Shown in pieces: positions 1 through 11,862 of a DNA stretch of 64,000 bases. Under the pieces are notes generated by a model. That model was given only the letters and a program-made list of their open reading frames with translations. It was not told the origin of the DNA and ran no database searches. Position 1 is the stretch's first letter; the number at the start of each line of letters is the position of its first letter. The position numbers were made by a program, and so were the translations under genes. The stretch is from Heliopora coerulea (Eukaryota; Cnidaria; Anthozoa; Scleralcyonacea; Helioporidae): NCBI GenBank assembly GCA_030142905.1, contig JASJOG010000096.1, forward strand, positions 62,001 through 126,000. Direction: 5' to 3'.

Positions 1-1510
1 AAAAAGCACTATGCATTTCGGCAGACCACTCTTCAGCTGCAAACGTGCACTAACTGTTGAGAGACACTAAAAGGAAAACAATTTTACAAAGTCCCAACTT
101 ACAAACTGAAAGCAACATAAATAAAATGTACCCAAAATTATCGCAGCATCGCGAAGTTAAAACGAATAAAGAAAGGAAAATTACAAAAAATTATCCTACA
201 ACCTACAGTTGTAACACTTAAAGTTTTCCCTCCTTGTATATACCTATATAAAAATATATACACAAAATGAAAACAATTGAGTAAACCCTTGCCTATCGCA
301 TCGTTGTTAAGCCCGTTACAATTGGATCTAAACTTTGATCGCCGAGGCTGTGTAATTTCATGTTAGACAAAGGGTGTCTCAAAGAATGTATACCAACCTT
401 GAGTACATTTCTTGTTTTCTAAAGGTGGTTAAATACCTTCATACTTATACCACCATATCCGAATTCAAACGGCTTCATTCTGATACATCAGTTGTTGAAA
501 TTGATCAGATAATTGAACTTCTACAATCAGTCCATGGCTGCTCAACCGCTGAGTTTTTTTTTGTTTATGATCGGTTGCCGAAACTTCCTCTGATCAATTT
601 CGACATGCGATATTTCACAATAAGTTACCAAAGCCGAGATTATTATCGGTCAATATGTCAGTGACTGTAAAGGAGCGTCATTACTTTACTAAAATATTAT
701 CAGATAGAAACAACGCATAATCGAAGGAGTGTTCTTTATCGTGTAAAAGGCAGCACCACGAACAAAAAGTCAGGTTAAATTAACACAATTCATTCTCCCT
801 AACTACCTTGAAAAAGTTTTACTCTGAATTCAGTCGCACATTTGGGCTGTTTTGAAACAGCATTTTCTTCCATTTTGATTGCGTCTCCGTTTGTAAAACT
901 GACAACGTTACATTCACCTCAAGCACGGTGATTGTAACGAGATAAGCGGTTTACCCCGACCAACCAGAGCTGAGCAAACTCTAAAACCACATCTGGTATT
1001 AACCCTATTATAAACCAAATTAATCTCTGTTCCAAGACGAATATGACGATATGAATATAAAAAAGCTAATACATGAAATGTACCCAAAGAATGCACAAAT
1101 TTTCAAAGCCGAATCAGGGGAAAATTTGACCAGATCGAAAATTACCTCCAGCGACTATGGGAACGAAGATATGGGATCTACATACTGCAATGTTTGATAG
1201 CACGTGCAAAACTCGAAACTGAATCTTGATCCAAGGTATTACTAAAATTTTCAAAAAAAACCACATGAAAGTTTGATGTACCACATGGAACATGTAATAG
1301 TTTTGAAACGTGAAGAACATGGGGCTTTAAAAAATCCGTCAAAGTATTTTACATATCAACAAGGAGTTTACTTCATCACGCGTGGGTAAAAAGAAAAGTA
1401 TAACGTCTAATTCTGAGGAGTGCGGATGAATATTTCTGAGAATGCTGCCGCCCGTTGAATCTTCAATACCTCATTCTTATTTTGATCGTTTTATCAGACG
1501 TTTTCCTGCT
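1..1510. other. No gene recognised; sequence 3' of the TOP2-like copy
   Basis: AT-rich sequence downstream (minus-strand sense) of the topoisomerase II-like stop codon. Short open frames exist, for example 374-664 plus, but none has recognisable domains, splice signals or repeat structure. I see no repeat with clear ends here. Confidence 0.5.
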
Positions 1511-2514
1511 TTACTCCAAGTCACTATCATCATCATCAACATTATCATCCATCCAGTCCTCAGCATCATCGTCACCGTCATCATCATCCAAAACGTATTT
1601 CACAGGAGGTTTTTGGCGTCTGGCGGGACGTTTCTGTGGTGAAACAGGGTCACCCCCGAAGTCTTGGTCTTCTCTGCTGGAAATGATGGCTTTCTTTCGC
1701 TTGGGTTCCGGTGCTGGTTTTGACATTTTAGCCTAAGTAAAACGTCAAAAAAGTACAAAGAGAACGAAAAGAGGATAAAGATACAGGAAGGGTAATCGTC
1801 TTTTGAGTAACCAGGCCCTGGTGAAGTACGTCAGAAGATTTTGCTTACTAAGGACTTGCCGGATACCAGTCAACTAAGACCTCCGGATTCAACCGGATAA
1901 TAGACGACCGTATGTCGGATGGTAGCAGGTTCTAGATGAAGGAGAAAAGAAACCAGGGATTATTTAAAGGTGAGTTTATATATCTGCAATTTTCCACCTC
2001 GCGACTGTAACCCTCATGCATGCATTAAACTCATGAAAGCCTAGAGGACGCACAGGGGCGAATCAGCAGAAATCTAACTGCTGAAGTCTTGGGGTTTCTT
2101 GCATATACTAGGGTGACAATCGTGAGACAATATTGCACCTGTAAATGCACCTTTAAGAGAGAAATATGCGTGATGTTTTGCGTATTTGCAAATATAATCA
2201 ACTGAGATTCAAATCAAACCCATATTTGTAGCTTGTGGATTGTCAGGATCAAATGCCTACTGGCACACTAAATAAGAATTTTCCTGCAAACTTTCCAAGT
2301 TGAAAGAACCTAGCAATATCCCACATCTGGTGGAAGTTTACCAGACATCGAATTCCCTTACTTGGACCCAGTACGTCTCTATTCCTTACCTTCTTAGCAG
2401 GTTTGAACGTCTTCGCGCTCACCACCGAGCTAATAGAGGGCGAGTCTGAGCCACCGTCGGTACGTTTTGGTGCGAGTTTCTTACTGCTCTTGCTCTAAGA
2501 GAAAGTCTTATTAT

Positions 2515-2780
2515 TTCTAAACTTAAACCTTCCTTGAATGCCAATCTAAGCTCTGTTCCTCTCCCTCTCTTTTAACAGCTCTATCCATTTCCGTTTCCAT
2601 ACTTCTTGTAATATAACACCTACTTTATACCTTTAACCTTGTAAATACAATACCCGTTTAATTTATTCATACTCTGATGATGTTGCGAGACGCAACGAAA
2701 CGCTAGTCCTGTTAATAAACTTATTTCTTTTACAAATCATGGCCTTATTGCGTGTACTTTGCTGGGCATTAATATTTGTT
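2515..2780 (+). mobile_element. Penelope-type 3' end fragment with hammerhead-like core
   Basis: Shares its layout with 6470-6620: an AT-rich run with CTTGTAATATA, a CTGATGA...GAAA core, then a common tail containing TTGCTGGGC. It lies in a TOP2 intron, opposite to the gene. No RT or endonuclease frame accompanies it. Assignment to Penelope-like elements is inference from the hammerhead architecture those elements are known to carry. Confidence 0.45.
2674..2708 (+). ncRNA. Hammerhead ribozyme-like core (type I layout)
   Basis: CTGATGA (2674-2680), helix II GTTGCG/AGA/CGCAAC (2682-2696), GAAA (2697-2700), then a minimal helix III (AC, loop GCTA, GT) ending in the cleavage triplet GTC at 2706-2708. 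All conserved core residues are present. Helix I is weak: TTTATT upstream can pair with AATAAA downstream, but the bases next to the core do not pair, so activity is doubtful. Confidence 0.55.
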
Positions 2781-3338
2781 CTGAAAATGTGCCAACTTCT
2801 TTTTCATTTCAAGCACTGTCCCGTTTTGATACGAAGACGTTTTCTAGTCTTACACCTTGATGGCTATTTCAACCTTTCTGAGCAGGTTATGAAGTACAGT
2901 AATCAATTTTTTGATCATAGATCAAGAAACGTGTATTACTTACTGATAAAGCAAATTTCTGCATAGCTTGAAGAACTAACCTGTTTGGAGGATGAAGACG
3001 CTTTTACTAGCCTTACTGTTTGAAGATATGCCACTAATAGAAGAGGCATCCGAGTCGTCCTCGAATTTCTTCAAAGTCAGTCTCTCCGATAAAGAGAGCA
3101 TTTCTTGATTTTCACTCTCATCGATGAAACCCCAGTCATCTTTAGAACTCTTCTCTTCTTTCACAGTACTTAGCGCGTCCGACGCCTTGTCAATGGTATT
3201 TTTCGACGACGCTTTACGGCTTCTTGAAGATGACGTGCCTGCTTTCTTCTTGGAGGCAACCTTAACTACTGCCTGGGCGTCCTCTCTTTCTTGGTTTTCA
3301 ACCTGGAAGACGAAACATAAGTGTCAAGTATCTAATGA

Positions 3339-3390
3339 AACGAAACTTCACAATTAACCATAATACCCTGAGGATGATTCTGATGTACCT
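3339..3390 (+). repeat. SINE 3'-tail fragment
   Basis: Contains CTTCACAATTAA followed by ATACCCTGAGGATGAT, the same motifs as the 3' part of the tRNA-derived SINE at 61257 and the palindrome at 6149-6242. It lies in a TOP2 intron. Confidence 0.5.
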
Positions 3391-4795
3391 ACTGCATAGG
3401 AAAAAAACGCGTAGCTCGAATTGAAGGGAGGTGCATCATGGGAAGTGATGGACAGGGAGGGATGAAAGAGATGGATGGGGAGGAATGGATGAGATGGGTT
3501 GGGATGATGGATACGTACGTGCACAAGTAGGTACCATATTAGATTGACAGACGTCGCCTTAATTGATATAACAAATCAACTGCATACCTCCAGTTCCTCA
3601 AGGAACACCTCCAAATCTTCAATCCACAGATCTTTTGGTGACTTTTTGCGCAAGGTATCAAGTTCGACTTTCTACAAAATATCGATTAAAAAAAAACCTA
3701 AAACAAAACACGCTTAGATGAAATGAAAGTTTCCTGATTTCGAAAGGGGGACGAAAACAGCGGATCATCAGACGATCGTTTCGAAACTCACTCCAGCGAG
3801 ACCACAAGTTTAACACTTAAAATCTGGTATTGAAAAAATACGACCATTCATTAGTAGATTATTGGTTTGGACCACGTCAGCAATCCGGATAACGTTTCAC
3901 GTGAGCAAACAAACTAATGTTTAGAGCAACCATTGTTTAGAGTTACTGAAGCACGACTGTTGCTTGTTTCACCATCGCTTGAATGCTTAATGATTCGTCT
4001 ATACAGAACCACGTCCAGTGGGCGCAATGTGCAGCAGAAATTTTTAGAATGACTGAACAACCTTTTCGACAAACTAAAACTGACTACCTTATCGTCTCGT
4101 TGTTTCAATAGTTCGCCTTTCTTTTCCTTAGAAAGGCTCAGTAACGCCAGGTTCAATAAATAGGCCAAGTCTGGTCCAGCAGTTGAGCTTGTCGAACTCA
4201 CTTCGCTCCGGCTATCGTCTGTGTACTCTTCGACAGCTTTGCTTTTCTGGCTTTCTTTCCAACTTTTCTCTGGATCGGAAGTGTAGCCTCTTTCGACCAG
4301 CTTCATGACGACGTCACGTTTCGCCTTGTTTTGTGGAAATTAAATTGCCTTTCCAAGTAATATATCAGTAATACATTTAGACTATCCTTTGCCCGCGGAA
4401 ATTTGCATTTTGAAATGTGCGAAATTTGGTAAGAAAGCCAATGGCTGCTCATTTATAGTAACATGCCAAACATTTTGTAACTGCTATCTGATTTTACGGA
4501 AGCTTGTAAAGAATTGTAGTTGAATATGTAGTACAGCCGCCATAATTTTTCTGTTCATCATTTCATATACAGGTATGTATCTTACTTTTTAACGAAAGTC
4601 GATTTTTCTGATCTTTTATATAAAAACTTGGTATATACCAAGCCACTTGTTATAAGATATATTCAGACTTCCAGATAGGTGGTAGGTATGTCAAACTACC
4701 ATACAAACTAGCACAATAAATAACTTCCGCTCAACATATGATTTCGTGCATGTCCATGGCTAGAATATCTCACCAGTGATCAAGAAGGTTACAAA

Positions 4796-5313
4796 TAGTG
4801 CTGCTCCCATCGGTTCATATCCGTAATCGATTAATCGCCGTCAACAATCGATTAATTGTATTGAATAAATTAAATCATGACACGTCCACAGTGGTTTGTC
4901 CCTTCAAAGAAAGGGGTGTATTTTAATGTTTTTAAAGTTTCAAAATTTTCCAGTAGAAAAACTCAAGAAAAAAACGTATATAATAAAATTATACAAACAC
5001 AGAGAAATAAGCTAAATAATTAAATATACACTTTGACTGTCTACCTATTGTTTTTGTTTAAAAATGATAGTACATCAACAAATGGTTGGCTTAAGTGCTA
5101 CACGCTTCTTCTTTGATCACAATTGACTGCAATGAGAGCGCGAGAATGTTATGTCTTCGCATTTTTTTTAATTCCAGAAAGAAAGGTCAGGTGAATATCA
5201 TGCTGTGCATGGTTGTTGTCAATGATCCGATTATTTTTAAGAATAATCGATTGCCAAAGAATAATCGATTGCCAAAAAATAATCGATTAATCTCTTAATC
5301 GGGAGCAGCATTA
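4796..5313. mobile_element. hAT-like non-autonomous TIR element (MITE), 518 bp
   Basis: The ends are TAGTGCTGCTCCC and GGGAGCAGCATTA, imperfect terminal inverted repeats. They are flanked by GTTACAAA (4788-4795) and GTTACAAG (5314-5321), an 8-bp target duplication typical of hAT transposition. Internally there are three spaced copies of AATCGATT-type motifs (5240-5290). There is no transposase. It lies in a TOP2 intron. Confidence 0.65.
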
Positions 5314-6148
5314 GTTACAAGTTCGATTCTCGTCAGAAAACATTACCAAGTAGACAGGTTGAGAACATGCACAACAATATAATACCGTACCTATTACAAT
5401 AGTTCCATCAATCTTCTCCAGTATAAACCGAGCCTGATTGGACAATTTCTCGGCCTCTGCCGTTAGCATGCCTTCGAGGAACTCCTTTCGTTTGCCATAA
5501 TATTCCAGACGAATTTCATAGAATTCTCCGATAATTTCACCGACATTTTCATACTTCTTTATTGCTCCGTAAGCGTCAAATAGGACCTAAATGGAAGTAC
5601 GCAGGTAAGGTAAAGGTTTTACGTGGTTGACAAAAATATCCAGCGACCAATCCGTGATACTAAGCCTTGTTAAACTCACCATGTTGGTGGTGTTTACTGC
5701 GGAGGTCAAGTTAAATTACTTGTAAAAGCCGAGGTTTTCCGCTGCCATGAGTTCCTCCTCGCTCATCGTAACGACAAAGTGCACGGTGGTGTCGGTATGG
5801 TATTCAGTATAATCACCTAAAGTTAAGCAACAAAACACGATGGTAGTTTAAACAATCATTGCTCTTGAACTTTAATTTAATTTGAAAAATCAATAGAAAA
5901 ACAGCTGTCCTTAATAACAAAATGACCTGTCGCGAGTAACTGTTCGGAAAAGAGAAACAAACTACACGAACTTTACGTGTTAATCAATTGGTTTATCTAT
6001 GCAAAGCTCTGGTTAAAAGACAAAGCAGTATTTCGATGCAAGAAGCAACATCGTCTAACACTGATGGGCCTTTTGGATAAGTCATCAACATTCAAAGGTC
6101 GTATGACAATTGTATATAAACGCAATAAAATTGCCACAACACATGTAA

Positions 6149-6242
6149 CATGATCATCCTCAGGGTATTATGAAACGAAAACTTCACAATTAATTTGGTT
6201 AATTGTGAAGTTTTCGTTTCATGATACCCTGAGGATGATTCT
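6149..6242. repeat. Head-to-head palindrome of a SINE 3' tail
   Basis: About 42-bp arms around a 5-nt centre. Each arm contains ATCATCCTCAGGGTAT or its complement plus CTTCACAATTAA. The same tail follows the tRNA-like SINE bodies at 8373 and 61257, so this is a tail-only inverted copy. Confidence 0.7.
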
Positions 6243-6397
6243 GAAATATACATCCATATATACATACGAACTTTATTTAATCACGGAAATCTCACTCATT
6301 ATACAAAAAATGCTCTTCCGGAGAGCCGTGAGGACAAGAAACTAAGTTTAAAAAGTAAAATTTACACATTTTGACTTAATATTGAGATATATAATAT

Positions 6398-6458
6398 ACG
6401 AGATATTGGCGTAGGAGATATTGCCGTTCCCACTTCCGCTCCTACGCCAATATCTCGT
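6398..6458. repeat. Perfect 20-bp stem hairpin
   Basis: 6398-6417 is exactly complementary to 6439-6458, with a 21-nt loop. It lies just upstream of the hammerhead-like fragment at 6470-6620 and may belong to the same mobile unit. Confidence 0.75.
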
Positions 6459-6469
6459 TTACTCATCAT

Positions 6470-6620
6470 GTAACATACCATTATATATCATCAACTTGTA
6501 ATATAGTTTTTCATTCATTCTCTGAGGATGTTGCGTGTAGCAACGAAACGTTAGAATTACATTTTAAACCTTTAATATGCCTATTTTGCGTGTTTTTTGC
6601 TGGGCTTTATTATTTCTTCT
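6470..6620 (+). mobile_element. Second Penelope-type 3' end fragment with hammerhead-like core
   Basis: Core CTGAGGA (6522-6528), helix II GTTGC/GTGTA/GCAAC (6530-6544), GAAA (6545-6548), then CGTTAG. The cleavage triplet GTC of the 2674 copy is replaced by GAA, so it should be inactive. The downstream tail matches the 2515-2780 copy (GCGTGT, TTGCTGGGC). Confidence 0.5.
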
Positions 6621-6639
6621 CCGTCTGCGATTCCCGCCC

Positions 6640-8337
6640 GGTACCTCTGTCGCCCGTATTCTTAAAAACATCTATATTAGGACTAGCCTTAAGGTCCTCA
6701 GGGAGCGAATTCCAGCATATTGCTCCCCTCTAGACAAGACTTGACTTAAGGAAATTGGTGTTAGGCTTGGGGATAGAAAGATTAATCAAATTTCCTCTAG
6801 TATTGTAGTCATGTACTGTATCTCTTGTTGAGAATTGATCTGAGAGATACGGAGCCAAATTGTGAATTATTTTATACATTAGGGTGGCTTTGTTTGCCAA
6901 CCAACGATCTTCAAGTTTTTACCATCCTAATTGCGCTAACGTGTCAACGGATCTGATCTCATAGCCAGAGCGGGTAATTATCCGGCTCGCTCTGTTTTGT
7001 AATTTTTGAAATTTGTCTTTAAGGCCCTTACCACATGAGTCCCATAATGATGAGCAATAATCAAAATGGAGTAGCACAATGGCATTGTAAATCTTAATAA
7101 GGGAGTCACGTGGCACATAATCGCGTATTCTTTTCAAGATTCCTAGACCCTTTTTAACTTTTTTGCAAACATTTTCGACATGTTCATGCCATTTCAGATT
7201 CTCATCAACAATTACCCCGAGGATCTTTTTGTATCTTACTCTCTTTAAAGTAACTTGACCCAAGAAAAGATTGGGATCAGAGTCTAATTTAGCAATTCTT
7301 TTAGCCGAGCCAATAATCATATATTCACTCTTAATACTGTTTAGGCTAAGACGATTAGCTGTCAGCCAGTCATTAAGGTTCGCTAGGTCAGCATTGAATC
7401 TACTTTCAAGATACCTAACATCAGTGTCTCCGGGTGTGAGACTGGTATCATCAGCGTACATACAAGGGAGAGTAAATGAGAGGCACCCGGATAAGTCGTT
7501 TATGAAGATCAGAAATAATAATGGACCCAAAATAGAGCCTTGGGGAACACCACATTTTAAAGTTCGTGTTGTAGAAATCGCTCCATTAACGAAACTTTGC
7601 TAGGTCCTGTTAAACAGATAGGATTGAAATCAGCTGAGTTCATTTTCGAAAATACCGTAAAATTTCAGTTTACCTAATAAAATGTGGTGATCGACAGTGT
7701 CAAAAGCTTTTTTTTAAATCTACAAACACTGCGATATTAATTTTACCATTATCCATGTTGTTTAGCCAGTACATAGTATCTTTAAGCAAGGCAGGTAACG
7801 TAGAATGAAATGGGCGAAAACCTGATTGATGATCTGTCAAAAGATTGTTTGTATTAAGATAACTGTAAAACTGTGAAGAAACAATCTTCTCAAAAATTTT
7901 GGAGGAATTACATTTGCTACACAACCTGGACTAATATGTTTGAATTTGAAACTATTGCTCGTTTGTTTTAAAAACTCCGTGGGATCACATGTGGTATGCG
8001 GAATCTGATCGGCTAGTTTTGGGCCAATATCAACAAAATGATTGTTAAAATTTTCTGCAATAGTTAGACAATCAACAATAATATTGCCGTCTACCTTCAG
8101 CAAATTGATATTTGTCGATTTTGTGGGCTTTTTTAATAGACACTTAAGTAGCTTCCTAGTCTTTTCCTGTTCAAGTATTTCTCCCATTAACAAAGATGAT
8201 GTCTCATCATCTTGTGTTAGATCACTATTTGAAACGTTTCTTTTATGAAGTTTTGAAAATGTATGAAAATAGAATTGAAATACTGCACATCCATCTTCAT
8301 GGATAGCGTCAAGTTGTCGCGAGAGTATCTCGTGCAC
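6640..8337 (-). pseudogene. CR1/Jockey-like LINE reverse transcriptase fragment
   Basis: A non-LTR retrotransposon ORF2 remnant, lying in a TOP2 intron in the same orientation. The pre-RT linker and early RT lie at 8337-7837, the palm start (DHQSGFRPFHST, VDLKKSF) at 7924-7700, and the C-terminal half at 7530-6919 with GPLLFLIFIND and the catalytic YADD (MYADDTSL). Downstream, the conserved LANKATLMYK-type segment continues to about 6640 but is broken by a stop just before RGA.CWNSLP. The endonuclease domain is missing (5' truncation) and the RT is in at least three frames, so it is dead. Confidence 0.85.
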
Positions 8338-8372
8338 TTAAATTGGATAAAAACTCGCCTCCAATGCCTGTG

Positions 8373-8470
8373 GACTCGATAGCTCCACAGCTACTACGGC
8401 GGACCGGTATACCGATAGTGCGAGTTCAAATCCCGCTCGAGTCAACTTTTTCACTTGACTTCGGCAATGT
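8373..8470 (+). mobile_element. tRNA-derived SINE (family 2), tRNA-like head at 8373-8443
   Basis: The tRNA-like head has a perfect 7-bp acceptor stem GACTCGA/TCGAGTC, TAGCTC at the A-box position and AGTTCAAATCC as B-box. The D-arm is degenerate. It is followed by TTGACTTCGGCA and the AATTGTGAAGTTTC tail also seen at 61324. It lies in a TOP2 intron. Not a functional tRNA. Confidence 0.7.
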
Positions 8471-8714
8471 AGGTTAATTGTGAAGTTTCCTTACATGTAA
8501 CATGAAATAAAACACTTTTCTGATTGCCTTAGGTTTCAGGAGAGGCACAAGCTGAAATGTGAGCCAACAATGTTTGGAAGACTTTGCATCAAAACATGAG
8601 TACAGTATGACCAGGGATAAGGCGTCCATACAACCAAACATGAATGTTCAGTTCATACCTACTAATCACAGGAATTAACAGAAATTCATTTACGAGCAAA
8701 CATGAAATTCTTCT

Positions 8715-9377
8715 TCTTTGCCAACACCATTATTCCCTTTGTCGGGAGTCGGTGGCCATGATCCCCCTCTTCCATCTCTGTCTATCCTTTGCATCCTGTT
8801 CCCTCAAACCCAGTTCTTCCCGTCTCTCCCTTAACCCATCCTTCCACCTTTTTAACTGGCGACCTCTGCTTCTCTTTCCCCTCACCGGTTCCTCCCATGC
8901 CTGCTTTACCACGTCCTCCTTCTCTTTCCTTAAAACATGACCATACCAGCGGAGTTTATTTTGTTCCACTACTGTCACTACACTTGTCATCACTGTTGTT
9001 CTTCTTCTCACTTCCTCGTTTCTTATCTTATCACGCAGTGTCACTCCCAACCTCTTTCGTAGCATGCTCATCTCTGTTGTTAGTAGTTTTCTTTGATTTT
9101 TCATCTTTAAGCCCCAGCATTCTGACCCATATATCAACACTGGCCTGACTACAGTTGTACAGACCTTTGCTTTCAGTCTCATCGGTATCCTTTTGTCAGT
9201 TATAATCGGCTTAACCTCCTTCCATTTCAACCAGCTGGCATTCACCCTTGATTGCACTTCCTTTTCACATCCTCCTTTATCAGCGACTAGCGATCCCAGG
9301 TACTTGAAACCATTCACCTGCTTCAATTTCTCTACATGTCTTTCTCTGATGGTCATGAAATTGAGGCTTAGCAAACT
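8715..9377 (-). pseudogene. RTE-like LINE, C-terminal ORF fragment
   Basis: Open in one minus frame: FKYLGS, RPVLIYGSECW, RNEEVRRRT, LRWYGHVLR and GRQLKRWKD, the order seen at the end of RTE-clade reverse transcriptases. The catalytic palm is missing, so this is a 5'-truncated insertion. It starts only a few bases inside the intron that follows TOP2 exon 9580-9381. After the ORF the sequence ends in AAGAAGAAGAA, an RTE-like simple-repeat tail. Confidence 0.75.
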
Positions 9378-10910
9378 TACGTTATACACGACTTGTATTT
9401 TTCTGTTCCATGTAACGTAACTTCCAAAACTGGTTCCTTTGAATTCTGAGTCCACGTGCCGACTGGGAGTTCCGTAATCTCAAAAGACTTCTCGTCAACC
9501 ACTTCGTACCTTCCACGAACTTCATATTTTTGATGTGTCACCTGCCTGATTTCTCCAGTAAAGTTTTTGTACGAAGGTTTCTGGAATACAATATTCACAA
9601 GTGTTGGCAGTGAGTTAGACAATCAAGTTGCTGTTTGAATACTGGGTTCACATCTCTTGTGAATTATGAAAAGTTCACTCGAAAATTATGAACCTGGCAC
9701 GAAGTAACAGGTTATCTGCCACAAAAACAGTACTGTGGACAGCCTTCCTTAACTCCTTATTCGAGACACCACTGGCAAGCTTAGTAAAACTGGCAAAAAC
9801 ACACATGGCAGGTAATAAATATCATACCAGTTCCTGTGGTTCTTTATCCTGTAGCAAATCTTTGATATATTGAACCAACTCTCGAACATCGAAGTTGGGA
9901 ATCTTGGTGCTGTAACCAATCCCAATCCCATCTGCACCGTTAACCAACACCATAGGGAAATTGGGACAATACCACTCAGGTTCGATCACTTGGTTGTCTT
10001 CCACGAGAAAGTTTAAGACGGCGTCGTCGTGCGCAGGAAACACCAGGCGAGCCAGAGGGCTGAGCTTGGTGAAAATATAACGAGAGCTTGCACAATCTTT
10101 ACCTCCGTGGATCTGGGTACCAAATTGGCCGATAGGCAACAGGAGATTCAAGTTGTTGCTGCCGACGAAGTTTTGAGCCAAGTTCACGATGATCATTGCC
10201 AAACTTTGCTACGTAAAAAAAAGTCAAAATTTGGTAATATTAGAAGTATGTTCGTAACAAATCTTAAATATCTTTTACATCTGCTGCTTCGCAATGTGTT
10301 TCGCAGTATAAAAACACAAAGAACCATTAGGTATTTCTTTTATGAAATAAAGGGAACAAAAGAGCGGCACCAATTTCAATAAACGTTTGGCGGCATAGTT
10401 AGGAGTACCCAAACATGGCTATTGACCAATCAGAATTCACGTACGACAGATGTCAGTTTACAATTGCCGTTCTACTTCGTCATTGTTTAAGAGTAAGTAT
10501 GGAGTAACGTGAGAGTGCGTGTGCCATGCAGGACACAAAGGTTCCTTGTACTCAGAAAGTCATGTTACTGCCTTATCACATAATCTTAACACGCTCATAT
10601 GACATTATTGGATTAAAGATTCTTGCACTTTTCATATGAAGGAATAGAGCAAGGTTTACAAGCATATGTGATTATAAAAATTATCACGGAATGATGTTTT
10701 TAGTGAACAACTTATTCATCATTTATTAGATAATCTTTACATTTAATTTTATTTATATTTCTCTTACGTCCTTCAATTATTTTATCTATATATATGCTTA
10801 CTGTAATCGCTTTACTTTATATATAATTTACATAATTTGATGTTCATCTAGAGAGGGCCACAAGTTTATTACCTTGCTATTTAGTGTTACCCTCATGAAA
10901 TAAAGACTTC

Positions 10911-10937
10911 ATTCATTCGTTCGTTCGTTCATTCATG
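10911..10937 (+). repeat. Short (ATTC/GTTC)n microsatellite
   Basis: Tetranucleotide run in the intron between TOP2 exons 11126-11005 and 10208-9828. Confidence 0.8.
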
Positions 10938-11207
10938 ATGTGGAAAGAAGTGGTGAATTACTGCCCATTATGAAGTCTTTAAGGTTACGTGTACTTAAAC
11001 GTACCTCGCCGTGATGGTATGCTGACAGCTCAGCAACTGATCCAGACAGCTGGGCAACTTTTACTTCTCTCTTGTCGTTACGTTTAAAGCAAGTGAACAA
11101 CACTTTACGCTGACCTGGTTTGAGACCTTGATTAACGATAACGAAAATTTTGATATCTTACCATATTGTTACAATCGATCGTACGCCTGCTTTCCATATA
11201 ATCGCTA

Positions 11208-11284
11208 CGATCGCTCAAACAAATTAACTCAGCGATCGCTATAATCGCTACAATCGCTGAGTTAATTTTTTTGAGCGATCGCAA
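11208..11284. repeat. Inverted repeat rich in GCGATCG motifs
   Basis: Arms with ATCGCTCAAACAAATTAACT and its complement around CGCTATAATCGCTACAAT. The sequence continues to TATGCAAACCAGG, a motif echoed at 49712-49730 (TATGTGCAAACCAG). Probably a small foldback or MITE family. Confidence 0.6.
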
Positions 11285-11689
11285 CGATTTTATGCAAACC
11301 AGGCTATACTTGAAGGACAGGGAAAATGGGTAGGCATAGATAGTCGGTTGAGGAAACTTCGTGTTAAGAATATTTAGAAAGTAAAAAGTAGTCGCTGTTA
11401 ATATCTTACCGCCTACTGTATCTGGTTAAACGTTGGTTATTATTTAGGAAATGTTGGATACTGAGTTGCGGAATATACTGTAAACGTTTGACTTCGTGTA
11501 ATTTTCCAACAGATCGGTTCATTAAATGACATAACATGGATCAGAATAGAAGAGCAGGCAATAGAGCCAAAAGAAAGTACTAAGAGAGGATTTGGATTTC
11601 ACAAATTTTTGCGTATTGCCTGTCAATTATAAGATTGTATTTGCAAAACTTTCATCCACAACGCTACAAAAAGTCGATTCAGAACTTTC

Positions 11690-11862
11690 GCTTGGGCATC
11701 GCTGCTTGTTTTGACGTTTTGGCCTAAGTATAACGTGAAATAATGCAAGATAATGGAAACAGGAGAACGACTTGGTAAGGTTAATTATCTTTTGAGCTAC
11801 CAAGCCCTGGCGAACTACGTCAGAAGATGCTGTTTACTACTTCCTACCGTCAACTATAGAAG
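11690..11862 (-). pseudogene. Fossil copy of the last TOP2 intron and start of the last exon
   Basis: Aligns along its length with about 1690-1875: shared motifs include CTTTCGCTTGGG, TTTTGAC, GCCTAAGTA, CTTTTGAG, ACGTCAGAAGAT and GTCAACTA. On the minus strand the acceptor is followed by codons reading AKTSKQAAMPKRKF and a stop; the real exon reads AKMSKPAPEPKRKK. It lies immediately after the donor of TOP2 exon 11962-11848, so part of the gene's 3' end was duplicated into its own earlier intron. Confidence 0.75.

Noticed and set aside
1442..1736. Plus-strand ORFs with runs of Ile or Ser
   Set aside because: Antisense of the Asp-rich last exon of the topoisomerase II-like gene.
6149..6242. 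Rho-independent terminator or CRISPR-like repeat
   Set aside because: The window is animal DNA, and the palindrome is made of a SINE tail found elsewhere in the window; there is no spacer array anywhere.
8644..9420. Plus-strand ORFs rich in Ser, Phe and Pro
   Set aside because: Antisense of the RTE-like LINE fragment and of a TOP2 exon.
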